A stretch of DNA of 64,000 bases from Armigeres subalbatus (GCF_024139115.2 NC_085140.1:427017781-427081780), one strand, 5' to 3'; numbered from the stretch's first letter, positions 44,061-54,992 are shown. Notes: generated by a model from the letters alone, not told the origin. A program made the numbers and translations.

Positions 44061-44545
44061 CCCTCTAAGACCCGGGACGAACGGATTTTTTTCAAATGGC
44101 TCGCATTCAGCACCTGATCGTTGGAATTCCTCGCGGTTTCGTTTGGGCTCAATGGGAATAGCTATATTTTTGCTCTGATACATTTTCAAATAAAATTTTT
44201 TGTTCAGCTCCGAGTTATTGCTAAAAATAAGTGTGCGCGGGGTGTTTTTCTATAATTCAAACATCTCTTCAATATTCTGGACGTGTTCATGCCCAAAATT
44301 TATCAAATCACCCATCAAACCAACCCAAAAAGATATTTGTAAAGATTTTTAGTCGATTCCGATGTTTTCACCATTTGAGTAGGGCAGGATTGACTGAATT
44401 CAGGGCCGCATTCAGGGGTTACAATGGTAGAGTATGGGCTAAAAATTCAATTACAATGAAATTTGCATGAACATGCGGCTGCACAAATTTAAATATCAGG
44501 AGTTTTAAATATTTAATTTTCAATTGAAATTGACTTTCTGAAATT
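44061..44545 (+). repeat. Terminal block, left arm of piggyBac-like element
   Basis: Unique sequence mirrored at 50345-50833. Contains AAATGGCTCGCATTCAGCAC, ATCAAATCACCCATCAAACC and GTCGATTCCGATGTTTTCAC, with few differences between arms. Confidence 0.85.
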
Positions 44546-45590
44546 CTTATCAGGGCCGGATTTAGGGGTCGAAATGGGGGTGACCAGGGGCCATATCACC
44601 AATTGCAATGAAACTGGGCATGCGACTGCTCAAACTTCATGAAAACACATCAGGAGCTCAAAGAATTCTGTTTGAATTTGAAATTGACCTTCTGTAATTT
44701 TGACCAGGGCCGGCTTGAGGGGTCCAAATGGGGAGAGCAAGGGCCATATCACCAAAAGCAATGGAACTGGGCATGCGACTGCTCAAACACCATGGAAACA
44801 CATCAGGAGCGCAAAGAAATCTGTTTCAAATGGAAATTGATGTTCTGAAATTTCAACCAGGACCGGATTTAGGAGTGAAAATGGGGAGGGCAGGGGCCAT
44901 ATCACCAATTGCAATGAAACAGGGCATGCGACTGCTCAAACTTCATGAAAACACATCAGGAGCACAAAGAACTCTGTTTGAATTTGAAATTGACTTTCTG
45001 AAATTTTGACCAGGACCGGATTCAGGGTCCAAATGGGAAGAGCAAGGGCCATACCACCAATAGCAGTGAAACTGGGCATGCGACTGCTCAAACACCATGG
45101 AAACACATCAGGAGCTAAAAGAAATCTGTTTCAAATGGAAATTGATCTTCTGAAATTTCAACCAGGACCGGATTTAGGAGTGAAAATGGGGACCATATCA
45201 CCAATTGCAATGAAACAGGGCATGCGACTGCTCAAACTTCATGAAAACACATCAGGAGCTCAAAGAATTCTGCTCGAACTTCAAATTGTCTTTCCGAAAT
45301 TTTGACCAGGACCGGCTTCAGGGGTCCAACTGGGGAGAGCAAAGGCCATATCACCAATAGAAATAAAACTGGGCAGTGGGCATGCGACTGCTCAAATTTC
45401 ATGAAAACACATCAGGATCTCAAAGAACTCTGTTTGAATTTGAAATTGACCCTCTGAAATTTCAACCAGGGCCGGATTCAGGGGTGAAAATATGGAGAGC
45501 GGACTGCTTAAACATCATGAAAACACATCAGGAGCTCAAAGTATTCTGATTGAACTTGAAACTGCTCTGATACAAATTTCAGGAATTTCT
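44546..45590 (+). repeat. ~153-bp tandem units, left arm
   Basis: Units begin at CAGGRCCGGMTTYAGG (44550, 44705, 44858, 45010, 45164, 45305, 45468) and contain GGGCATGCGACTGCTCAAAC and GAAAACACATCAGGAGCTCA. Spacing is 141-163 bp. Variants alternate (CTTCATG versus CACCATGG; AAATTTGAAATTGAC versus CAAATGGAAATTGAT), showing a multi-unit higher-order pattern. Frames of 69-99 codons through them are periodic by-products. Confidence 0.85.
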
Positions 45591-48110
45591 CCGGAAAATA
45601 CTCCAGGAATTCGTCCAGAAGTTCCTCCGGGAATTCCTCCAAAAGTTCCTCCAGGAATTTCTCCGGAAGTTCCTCCAGGAATTTCCCCGGAAGTTCCTCC
45701 AGGAATTCCTCCGGAAGTTCCTCCAGGAATTCCTCCGGAAGTTCCTCCAGGAATTCCTCCGGAAGTTCCTCCAGGAATTCCTCCGGAAGTTCCTCCAGGA
45801 ATTCCTCCGGAAGTTCCTCCAGGAATTCCTCCGGAAGTTCCTCTTGGGATTCCTCCGGAAGTTCCTCCAGGAATTCCTCCGGAAATTCCTCCAGCAATTC
45901 CTCCGGAAGTTCTTTCAGGAAATCCTCCGGAAAATCCTCCAAGAATTTCTGCCGAAGTTCCCCCGGAAGTTCCTTCAGAAATTCCTTCGGAAATCCTTCC
46001 AGGAATTCATTCGGAAATTCCTCCAGGAATTCATTCGGAAATTCCTCCAGGAATTCCTCCGGAAGTTCCTCCAGGAAATCTTATAGAAGTTCCTCCGGGA
46101 ATTCCTCCGGAAGTTCCTTCAGGAATTCCTCCGGAAGTTCCTCCAGGTATTCCTCCGGAAGTTCCTCCAGGAATTCCTCCGGAAGTTCCTCCAGGAATTC
46201 CTCCGGAAGTTCCTCCAGGAATTCCTCCGGAAGTTCCTCCAGGAATTCCTCCGGAAGTTCCTCCAGGAATTCCTCCGGAAGTTCCTCCAGGAATTCCTCC
46301 GGAAGTTCTTCCAGAAATTCCTCCGGAAGTTCCTCCAGGAATTCCTCCGGAAGTTCCTCCAGGAATTCCTCCGGAAGTTCCTCCAGGAATTCCTCCGGAA
46401 GTTCCTCCAGGAATTCCTCCGGAAGTTCCTCCAGGAATTCCTCCGGAAGTTCCTCCAGGAATTCCTCCGAAGTTCCTCCAGGAATTCCTCGGAAGTTCCT
46501 CCAGGAATTCCTCCGGAAGTTCCTCCAGGAATTCCTCCGGAAGTTCCTCCAGGAATTCCTCCGGAAGTTCCTCCAGGAATTCCTCCGGAAGTTCCTCCAG
46601 GAATTCCTCCGGAAGTTCCTCCAGGAATTCCTCCGGAAGTTCCTCCAGGAATTCCTCCGGAAGTTCCTCCAGGAATTCCTCCGAAGTTCCTCCAGGAATT
46701 CCTCCGGAAGTTCCTCCAGGAATTCCTCCGGAAGTTCCTCCAGGAATTCCTCCGGAAGTTCCTCCAGGAATTCCTCCGGAAGTTCCTCCAGGAATTCCTC
46801 CGGAAGTTCCTCCAGGAATTCCTCCGGAAGTTCCTCCAGGAATTCCTCCGGAAGTTCCTCCAGGAATTCCTCCGGAAGTTCCTCCAGGAATTCCTCCGGA
46901 AGTTCCTCCAGGAATTCCTCCGGAAGTTCCTCCAGGAATTCCTCCGGAAGTTCCTCCAGGAATTCCTCCGGAAGTTCCTCCAGGAATTCCTCCGGAAGTT
47001 CCTCCAGGAATTCCTCCGGAAGTTCCTCCAGGAATTCCTCCGGAAGTTCCTCCAGGAATTCCTCGGAAGTTCCTCCAGGAATTCCTCCGGAAGTTCCTCC
47101 AGGAATTCCTCCGGAAGTTCCTCCAGGAATTCCTCCGGAAGTTCCTCCAGGAATTCCTCCGGAAGTTCCTCCAGGAATTCCTCCGGAAGTTCCTCCAGGA
47201 ATTCCTCCGGAAGTTCCTCCAGGAATTCCTCCGGAAGTTCCTCCAGGAATTCCTCCGGAAGTTCCTCCAGGAATTCCTCCGGAAGTTCCTCCAGGAATTC
47301 CTCCGGAAGTTCCTCCAGGAATTCCTCCGGAAGTTCCTCCAGGAATTCCTCCGGAAGTTCCTCCAGGAATTCCTCCGGAAGTTCCTCCAGGAATTCCTCC
47401 GGAAGTTCCTCCAGGAATTCCTCCGGAAGTTCCTCCAGGAATTCCTCCGGAAGTTCCTCCAGGAATTCCTCCGGAAGTTCCTCCAGGAATTCCTCCGGAA
47501 GTTCCTCCAGGAATTCCTCCGGAAGTTCCTCCAGGAATTCCTCCGGAAGTTCCTCCAGGAATTCCTCCGGAAGTTCCTCCAGGAATTCCTCCGGAAGTTC
47601 CTCCAGGAATTCCTCCAGGAAGTTCCTCCAGGAATTCCTCCGGAAGTTCCTCCAGGAATTCCTCCGGAAGTTCCTCCAGGAATTCCTCCGGAAGTTCCTC
47701 CAGGAATTCCTCCGGAAGTTCCTCCAGGAATTCCTCCGGAAGTTCCTCCAGGAATTCCTCCGGAAGTTCCTCCAGGAATTCCTCCGGAAGTTCCTCCAGG
47801 AATTCCTCCGGAAGTTCCTCCAGGAATTCCTCCGGAAGTTCCTCCAGGAATTACTCCAGAAGTTCCTCCAGGAATTCCTCCGGAAGTTCCTCCAGGAATT
47901 CCTTCGGAAGTTGCTCCAGGAATTCCTTCGGAAGTTCCACCAGGAATTCCTTCGGAAGTTCCTCCAGGAATTCCTTCGGAAGTTCCACCAGGAATTCCTT
48001 CCGAAGTTCCTCCAGGAATTCCTTCGGAAGTTCCTCCAGGAATTCCTTCGGAAGTTCCTCCAGCAATTCCTTCGGAAGTTCCACCAGGAATTCCTTCGGA
48101 AGTCAAAAAT
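45591..48110 (+). repeat. 24-bp satellite array, forward block (~100 units)
   Basis: The unit is GTTCCTCCAGGAATTCCTCC plus GGAA. The centre (46100-47850) is almost homogeneous and both edges are diverged (TTCGGAAGT, CCACCAGG and similar variants). Single-base indels at about 46468, 46490, 46683, 47063 and 47618 shift the phase. Since 24 is a multiple of three and no frame of the unit holds a stop, all six frames are open for long distances: [16 protein letters not shown] and SSRNSSGS octads on the plus strand and [16 protein letters not shown] and EEFLEELP on the minus. These are not regarded as genes. Confidence 0.95.
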
Positions 48111-48180
48111 TCCTGGAGGATCTCTGAAAGTTCCGAAAGAATTCCTGAATTCGTGAAGTAACTTCTGCAGAAATTCCTGC
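48111..48180. repeat. Strand switch at the satellite centre
   Basis: Between a last TTCCTTCGGAAGT and the first inverted CTTCTGGAGGAATTCC there is ~70 bp of shuffled sequence (GTTCCGAAAGAATTCCTG, AGTAACTTCTGCAG). This is the axis of the foldback. Confidence 0.7.
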
Positions 48181-48794
48181 ATGAACTTCTGGAGGAATTC
48201 CAGGATAAACTTCCGAAGGAATTCCTGGTGGAACTTGGGAAGGAATTCCTGGTGGAACTTCCTGGAGCACCTTCTGGAAAAATTCTTGAAAGAACTTCCG
48301 AAGAAATTCCTGGAGAAACTTCCGAGAGAATTCCTGAAGAAACTTCCGAAGGAATTCCTGAAGGAACTTCCGATGGAATTCCTGGAGGAACTTCCAATGG
48401 AATTCCTGGAGGAACTCTCGGAGAAATTCCTGGTGGAACTTCCGGAGGAATTCCTGGAGGAACATCCGGAGGAATTCCTGGAGCAACTTCCAGAGGAATT
48501 TCTGGAGGAACTTCCGGAGAAATTCCTGGAGGAACTTCCGGAGAAATTCCTGGAGGAACTTCCGGAGGAATTCCTGGAGGAACTTGCGGAGGAATTCCTG
48601 GAGGAACTTGCGGAGGAATTCCTGGAGGAACGTCCGGAGGAATTCCTGGAGGAACTTCCGGAGGAATTCCTGGAGGAACTTCCGGAGGAATTCCTGGAGG
48701 AACTTCCGGAGGAATTCCTGGAGGAACTTCCGGAGGAATTCCTGGAGGAACTTCCGGAGGAATTCCTGGGGGAACTTCCGGAGGAATTCCTGGA
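48181..48794 (-). repeat. 24-bp satellite array, inverted block (~25 units)
   Basis: Units of GGAGGAACTTCCGGAGGAAT plus TCCT, the reverse complement of the forward block. The inner half is diverged and the outer half (48570-48790) homogeneous, mirroring the forward block, which is four times longer. Confidence 0.95.
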
Positions 48795-50344
48795 GCCCTG
48801 AAGCCGGTCCTGGTCAAAATTTCGGAAAGACAATTTGAAGTTCGAGCAGAATTCTTTGAGCTTCTGATGTATTTTCATGAAGTTTGAGCAGTCGCATGCC
48901 CTGTTTCATTGCAATTGGTGATATGGCACTGCCTTCCCCATTTTCACTCCTAAATCCGGCCCTGGTTGAAATTTCAGAAGATCAATTTCCATTTGAAACA
49001 GATTTCTTTGAGCTCCTGATGTGTTTCCATGGTGTTTGAGCAGTCGCATGCCCAGTTTCATTGCTTTTGGTGATATGGCCCTTGCCCTCCCCATTTGGAC
49101 CCCTGAAGCCGGCCCTGGTCAAAATTACAGAAGGTCAATTTCAAATTCAAACAGAGTTCTTTGTGCTCCTGATGTGTTTTCATGGTGTTTGAGCAATCGC
49201 ATGTCCAGTTTCATTGCTTTTGGTGATATGGCCCTTGTGCTCTCCCCATTTGGACCCTGAAGCCGGTCCTGGTCAAAATTACAGAAGGTCAATTTCAAAT
49301 TCAAACAGAGTTCTTTGTGCTCCTGATGTGTTTTCATGAAATTTGAGCAGTCGCATGCCCAGTTTCATTGCAATTGGTGATATGGCCCCATGGTCACCCC
49401 CATTGAGACCCCTGAATCCAGCCCTGGTCAAAATTTCAGAAGGTCAATTTCAAATTCAAACAGAGTTCTTTGAGCTACTGATGTGTTTCCATGAAGTTTG
49501 AGCAGTCGCATGCCCTGTTTCATTGCAATTGGTGATATGGCCCCTGCCCTCCCCATTTTCGTTCCTAAATCCAGCCCTGGTTGAAATTTCAGAAGATCAA
49601 TTTCCATTTGAACAGATTTCTTTGAGCTCCTGATGTGTTTCCATGGTGTTTGAGCAGTCGCATGCCCAGTTTCATTGCTTTTGGTGATATGGCCCTTGCC
49701 CTCCCCATTTGGACCCATGAAGCCGGCCCTGGTCAAAATTACAGAAGGTCAATTTCAAATTCAAACAGAGTTCTTTGTGCTCCTGATGTGTTTTCAAGAA
49801 GTTTGAGCAGTCGCATGCCCAGTTTCATTGCAATTGGTGATATGGCCCTTGCACTCCCCATTTAGACCCCTGAATCCGGCCCTGGTCAAAATTTCAGAGG
49901 GTCAATTTCAAATTAAAACAGAGTTCTCTGAGCACCTGATGTGTTTTCATGAAGTTTGAGCAGTCGCATGCCCTGTTTCATTGCAATTGGTGATATGGCC
50001 CTGCCCTCCCATTATCACTCCTAAATCCGGCCCTGGTTGAAATTTCAGAAGATCAATTTCCATTTGAAACAGATTTCTTTGAGCTCCTGATGTGTTTCCA
50101 TGGTGTTTGAGCAGTCGCATGCCCAGTTTCATTGCTTTTGGTGATATGGCCCTTGCCCTCCCCATTTGGACCCCTGAAGCCGGCCCTGGTCAAAATTATA
50201 GAAGGTCAATTTCAAATTCAAACAGAGTTCTTTGAACTCCTGATGTGTTTTCATGAAGTTTGAGCAGTCGCATGCCCAGTTCCATTGCAATTGGTGATAT
50301 GGCCCCTGGTCACCCCCATTTCGACCCCTAAATCCGGCCCTGAT
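48795..50344 (-). repeat. ~153-bp tandem units, right arm
   Basis: Complement of the left-arm units; junctions with CCGGYCCTGG fall near 48801, 48955, 49108, 49260, 49413, 49568, 49720, 49873, 50026, 50178 and 50331. Three unit types repeat in the order X-Y-Z (X with TTGAAATTTCAGAAGATCAA, Y with AAAATTACAGAAGGTCAA, Z with the ATGCCCTGTTTCATTGCAAT form), a ~458-bp higher-order repeat. Confidence 0.85.
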
Positions 50345-50833
50345 AAGAATTGCAGAATCTCATTTTCAATTGAAAATTAAATATTTAAAACTCCTGATTT
50401 TTAAATTTGTGCAGCCGCATGTTCATGCAAATTTCATTGTAATTGAATTTTTAGCCCATACTCTACCATTGTAACCCCTGAATGCGGCCCTGAATTCAGT
50501 CAATCCTGCCCTACTCAAATGGTGAAAACATCGGAATCGACTAAAAATCTTTACAAATATCTTTTTGGGTTGGTTTGATGGGTGATTTGATAAATTTTGG
50601 GCATGAACACGTCCAGAATATTCAAGAGATGTTTGAATTATGGGAAAACACCCCCGCGCACACTTATTTTTAGCAATAACTCGGACCTGAACAAAAATTT
50701 TTATTTGAAAATGTATCAGAGCAAAAATATAGCTATTCCCATTGAGCACAAACGAAACCGCGAGGAATTCCGACGATCAGGTGCTGAATGCGAGCCATTT
50801 GAAAAAAATCCGTTCGTCCCGGGTCTTAGAGGG
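50345..50833 (-). repeat. Terminal block, right arm of piggyBac-like element
   Basis: Mirrors 44061-44545. Differences are a few substitutions, for example CAAGAGATG versus GAAGAGATG context. Confidence 0.85.
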
Positions 50834-50954
50834 TTAAAAATGTGAAGTTATATCTCCTTAAAGATACACTACAGTCGCTTTTTACGCGTTTGTTTACTTT
50901 TTAACGTTGGACAACGTCTTACCCGAAGGTACTGGGTGTCAAATCAGAATCTAA

Positions 50955-51110
50955 AATTGGGAACCGTCACGAAATCATGTAAGATTTTGAACGTTAATAG
51001 AGCTTTTATCTTTCGATGGATTTTGGAGATTTATATATCAATCGACTCAGAAATTCTCCAGCAATTTATCAATTTCATTGAAACTTTTGATTATTCATGA
51101 TAAACTAATG
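50955..51110 (+). repeat. Dispersed repeat, second copy of 1100-1245
   Basis: Plus-strand copy with CCGTCACGAAATCATGTAAG and TATATATCAATCGACTCAGA. Just upstream, 50870-50900 has CAGTCGCTTTTTACGCGTTT, which also precedes and follows the third copy near 60930. Confidence 0.65.
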
Positions 51111-51619
51111 AAAATTTAGACTCTTGTCCTACCCAGTAAAAATATCAGAGCCAACCAATCCTGTTCATGCATTCCTGACACGGACATCAGAGTGATGTAA
51201 GTTACGGGGCTTGTGACCCACCGTTCAATTATCTCCGGGTGTAAAACGTCCCATGATTTGCGCTCGCGCGTCGAACGGATCGATCGTCAGTGGATCGAGG
51301 CTTCCTCACCCAGCAGCAGCATTGTTGGATCAGCCCTTCCCTCCCCTGCGAGCAAGGGTGTATAACCGGTGGGGTTTTCGTATCACGGGGCATACACTAA
51401 TGTTGGGAATCAAACCATATTATACCATTTAGATGTGTTTTCCAAATAGTACAAAGAATTAATTAAATTAATTTTCATTTTAATAGGGATGACTGACCTT
51501 ATGGGTAAATATCCCTCAAAAAACAAACCAGAAACCAGCTCGCGTGTCATTTCTGTACGATGATCTACGGTGAGTGGTCACGGAGAGCGCACAGAACGAT
51601 GGCGTTGGTAGCGGTCCTA
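51111..51619. other. Non-coding DNA before the LTR element
   Basis: 51190-51390 is G+C-rich with CGCTCGCGCGTCGAACGGAT; no gene recognised. The LTR element has split the sequence GGTAGCGGTCCTAGCATC|GATGGTGGTGG, now at 51609-51624 and 56702 onward. Confidence 0.45.
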
Positions 51620-51624
51620 GCATC
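51620..51624 (+). repeat. 5-bp target duplication, left (GCATC)
   Basis: GCATC here and at 56702-56706, directly outside the two LTRs. Confidence 0.8.
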
Positions 51625-51884
51625 TGTGGAACCGGGAAAATATCCGTCAGCCAAATTACCGTCCAATCGCGCGGCTGCTGTTGGAGCCTACGTCCTGTGC
51701 GTCGGATGGTTGGTCGCCGAAAAAGGAAGAGTCATGGCTTGCTATGCGCTGATCGCCTTTCGTTGAAGGACTGGGCATTATGTCATCGTTAAACGGGTGA
51801 ATGAATCCATATTCATTCATCTGCTAACATGTTATGGGGTACGCGTCTAAATACACGCTGGAGGTATTTTACTCATACCCCACA
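51625..51884 (-). repeat. 3' LTR (260 bp)
   Basis: Plus-strand reading starts TGTGGAACCGGGAAAATATC and ends CTCATACCCCACA. Differs from the 5' LTR at GAAAAAGG versus GAAAGAGG and TATGTCATC versus TATGCCATC. Confidence 0.9.
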
Positions 51885-51902
51885 TTCTCCCTCCTCCCCC
51901 AA
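51885..51902 (-). promoter_or_regulatory. Polypurine tract
   Basis: On the minus strand TTGGGGGAGGAGGGAGAA ends immediately at the 3' LTR, the expected place for plus-strand DNA priming. Confidence 0.85.
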
Positions 51903-52429
51903 TAAAAAGATAAAAAAACACTAATATGGGCTGTTTAGCAAAAGGGTAAATTCTAAACGATGAACTTTCAACTGGGTAGGTGTATTGATCAACTCAGTTG
52001 AATTCAATTCACCAAGAGATAAACTTTTAACTTTTTTCACGTCCAAGTGAGTTGAACGAGGGTGTTTAGACCTTCAATTTTCCTTTTAAGTCGCATTACA
52101 TCTGATTTCCTCACATACATATCCTGTGATTTTCTAAAACCGCTAACCACCTTTTAATGATTTTCAAACTATGTATATGTTTTCAAATTGACGAACTATT
52201 CAACGGTGGTCTCCCAAAAACATTAGCTTAATTCGAAAACCCTCCTTGCGGTCTTTCAAACCACCAAACTTTTCTTTTTCTTTGGTGGTGTTCCAGAAAG
52301 CTCTCCACCACCGTCTATAATACACAATTTTTGAATTGCCAGTCGGATACTCACTAACGTACCGCTTATACTAATGACAGGTTTATGATATAAGTACCAT
52401 GGTATTTATATCATGCAGTGCATGCATAC

Positions 52430-52680
52430 TGGGGCCATCCTTACCGGTACGATCTATGCTGCTGCTACAAAGAAGGCGTCTCTCGGTCTGTTCTAGAAAA
52501 TCTTCTGGGTGATTTTTTTTCCCTGGGCACAAGAGTCATCTTGTTAGCTTCATGAAACACGAATGCAAAAATGGTAACTCGCCTTAGAAACCTTTTAGTT
52601 ATTGTCTATGGAAGTGTTTAAGAAATACTATGCTACCAAGCGGAAAAGGCCTAATAAGAAATGTAATCTCAACTAAGAAA
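52430..52680 (+). repeat. Decayed Feilai-like SINE inside the LTR element
   Basis: Keeps GTCTCTCGGTCTGTTCTAGA, TTTCCCTGGGCACAAGAGTC, CGAATGCAAAAATGGTAACT, GCCTTAGAAACC and CTATGGAAGTGTTTAAGAA in SINE order. It is much more degraded than the LTRs, so it was probably already part of the master element when it last transposed. Confidence 0.5.
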
Positions 52681-52904
52681 ACAGTGCATGCGTTCAGGTA
52701 TAACAGCTTCGAATGATATCCTTGAACTAACCTGGATTTCTTATTCGTATTCAACAATATCCCAAATGTCTTGCATGTGTAACTTCTCGGATTCTGGAAA
52801 TGGAATAATCTTCGTTCCTTTTCCACTTCTATTTAATACCAACTCCAACATTCTGTTAAAACTACCAATTCTATTGGAATTAATCAATGTTCAATAGGTC
52901 ATCA

Positions 52905-52912
52905 CTATGCAA
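52905..52912 (+). repeat. 8-bp target duplication, left (CTATGCAA)
   Basis: CTATGCAA is repeated at 54985-54992, directly outside the hAT-like element. Confidence 0.75.
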
Positions 52913-54984
52913 TAGCCTGGGACATGGACATATGAAAAAAATAAATTTTCGTTCCCTCATATTTTTCAGAAGCCTTTTGGGTCGTACAATGCTTGTGCGA
53001 AATTTCAGATCAATCGGTGAAACTATATTTTAGCGCCGGCGATTTTAATTTTCCATAGGATTTACTATGGGGAAACTTACCTTTACAAATAAAAAATCCC
53101 CAAGGTGTCCCATTGTTCTCTAACGATAAATCGATCCAACTACATCATAGGAAATTTTACCAGCAAACTTTCATTGGAAGACCGTAAAGTGATCCGACCC
53201 TCGTGAAAAATGTTATTTACATAAAACTAATTGCTGTATGAACGCAAGGCTCATTGTACTTTTTGTTCCAGCATCACTGCCGTCTGCTGCTTGCTGTTGT
53301 TTGTACGAGGCACCACTTTGCGTAGAGGATTCGCTAAGCATGAATGAAAAGCGGGTTACTAGGGATACGTTTATTGGCCTTGCTGTTTGAGTCTTCGTCC
53401 TTCTAGGTAGAAGAAATTTAACCAAATTTCAATGAAGGTGTGATTAACAAAAAGAGGCATGTAACGCACACTTTCCACACGCAATACAGCGAAGCGACTT
53501 TAGATGCGAGATATAGGTTGGGGCCTCTCATTCTCGACGTCAATAGTTCGAAGCTGGTCTGAGCGGGAATTTGTTTTTCGATACTGGTATTCTTTACGAA
53601 ATTCTTTATATTTACATATTCTTACTTTCGAGAAGCTTTCTGGTATTTCTAAAGACTGAGATATGATTCTTGTGATTTGATTTCAGAAGAGAATAATTTA
53701 ATGACGTTGCTTTGCTTCTTTGATATTTGATTGATATGCCAATAATTCAAATCAAAGACTTGAATTATAACTAATTTGCTATTTTTCAGAGACTATTTCT
53801 TCGACTTTCATACAAATTATTCTGTCAGCCGTGTATTTTTTTCTTTTTTAAAGAGATTTACAACTCGAGGCAAAACAAATCTAGGAATCTCCTAAACTAT
53901 TTCGCAATTTAGAAAATACACAACTTTACAAGAAGGGTCTCTAACCCGGTAGTCTTCGATTTGAATAATCGGCATGGCAATCAAGTATCAACGCAGCAGA
54001 GCAAGTTCGTTAAATTATTTTCTTCGGAAATCAGTATCACAAGTACACAGCAGTACACAGTTTTGAAAATTCAACGTCTTGTAAAATTGCTGCTAATTCC
54101 ATCAAACGAATTAACATTTGATATTCAATTAAATTTGACTTAGTTTTACAAGCAGGCACAGTTTGAATTTAATTAGATTTAAAGGAACAATAAGATCGAT
54201 TAGACATTGCGTCTATTTGCGTGCTCCAAATATGTGCATGAAAATACATTTAAAATCCTGTGTATCTTATCTAAATCTTTTAGAAATACTGGAAATCTTC
54301 TCGAAAATTAGAATTTGGGAATATAAATATAAATTACAAGAAGATTACCAGTACCGAAAAAAATTCCCGTTCAGACCAGCTTCGAACTATTGACGTCGCG
54401 ATTCAGAGGCCCCAACTAATACATCGCATCTATTATCGCTTCGTTGCATGATATGTGGAAAGTGTTCGTTATATGCCTCTTTTTGTGAATCACACCTTCA
54501 TTGAAATTTGGTTGAATTTCTTTCAGCAAGGCCAATAAACGTATCCCTAGTAACCCGCTTTTCATTCAAGCTAAGCGAATCCTCCACGCAAAGTGGTGCC
54601 TCGTACAAACAACAGCAAGTAGCAGACGGCAGTGATGCTGGAACAAAAAGTACAATGAGCCTTGCGTTCATACAGCGATTAGTTTTATGTGATTAAAATT
54701 TTTCACGAGCGTCGGATCACTTTGCGGTCTTCCAATGAAAGTTTGCTGGTAAAATTTCCTATGATGTAGTTGAATCGATTTATCGTTAGAGAATAATGGG
54801 ACACCTTGAGGATTTTTTCTTTGTAAAGGTAAGTTTCCTCATAGTAAATCCTATGGAAAATTAAAATCGCCGGCGCTAAAATATAGTTTCACCGATTGAT
54901 CTGAAATTTCGCACAAGCATTATAGGACCCAAGAGGCGTGCAAAAACCATGCAGGAAGTGAAAATAAAATTTTGTCCCACCCTA
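52913..54984. mobile_element. hAT-like foldback element nested in LTR element
   Basis: Ends TAGCCTGGGACA and TGTCCCACCCTA form a 12-bp terminal inverted repeat with two mismatches, flanked by 8-bp duplications, the pattern of hAT elements. Arms of about 600 bp (52950-53572 and 54360-54940) are inverted copies of each other, sharing GTGCGAAATTTCAGATCAAT, AAATCGATCC/GGATCG-type blocks, CCGTCTGCTGCTTGCTGTTG and GGGATACGTTTATTGGCCTT. The 790-bp centre is A+T-rich and without a transposase ORF, so it is non-autonomous. Confidence 0.75.
54508..54696 (+). other. Short Ser-rich ORF conserved in both arms of the hAT-like element
   Basis: A 62-codon plus-strand frame here and a 70-codon minus-strand frame at 53213-53425 translate to nearly the same ~50 residues (a VSLVTRFSF start, then SESSTQSGASYKQQQ and SLAFIQ). 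The ATG starts differ, and there is no recognised domain. Conservation may simply reflect arm identity. Confidence 0.3.
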
Positions 54985-54992
54985 CTATGCAA

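Larger units (their letters stand above)
44061..50833. mobile_element. piggyBac-like giant foldback element, 6.77 kb
   Basis: Ends are CCCTCTAAGACCCGGGACGA (44061 onward) and its exact complement finishing at 50833. TTAA stands directly outside both (44057-44060 and 50834-50837). A TTAA target and CC-starting termini are the hallmark of the piggyBac superfamily. The whole element is an inverted repeat: a ~480-bp unique terminal block, then ~153-bp tandem units (about 8 left, 12 right), then a 24-bp satellite that reverses strand near 48110-48180. A 79-codon frame in the terminal block occurs in both arms, showing high arm identity, but it is not a transposase. No DDD transposase ORF exists, so it is non-autonomous. 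Its architecture recalls Drosophila FB foldback elements, whose arms are also tandem repeats, yet the target site differs. Confidence 0.85.

Noticed and set aside
44231..44470. 79-codon frame present in both arms of the piggyBac-like element as a gene
   Set aside because: Arm identity explains its double occurrence. It lacks any transposase motif and overlaps the repeated block used as terminus.
45492..48161. Frame of 889 codons on the plus strand (and 919-928 codons on the minus) as giant repeat proteins
   Set aside because: The 24-bp unit has no stop in any of six frames and is a multiple of three, so long frames are automatic. Indels switch one octad into another, which selection on a protein would not allow.
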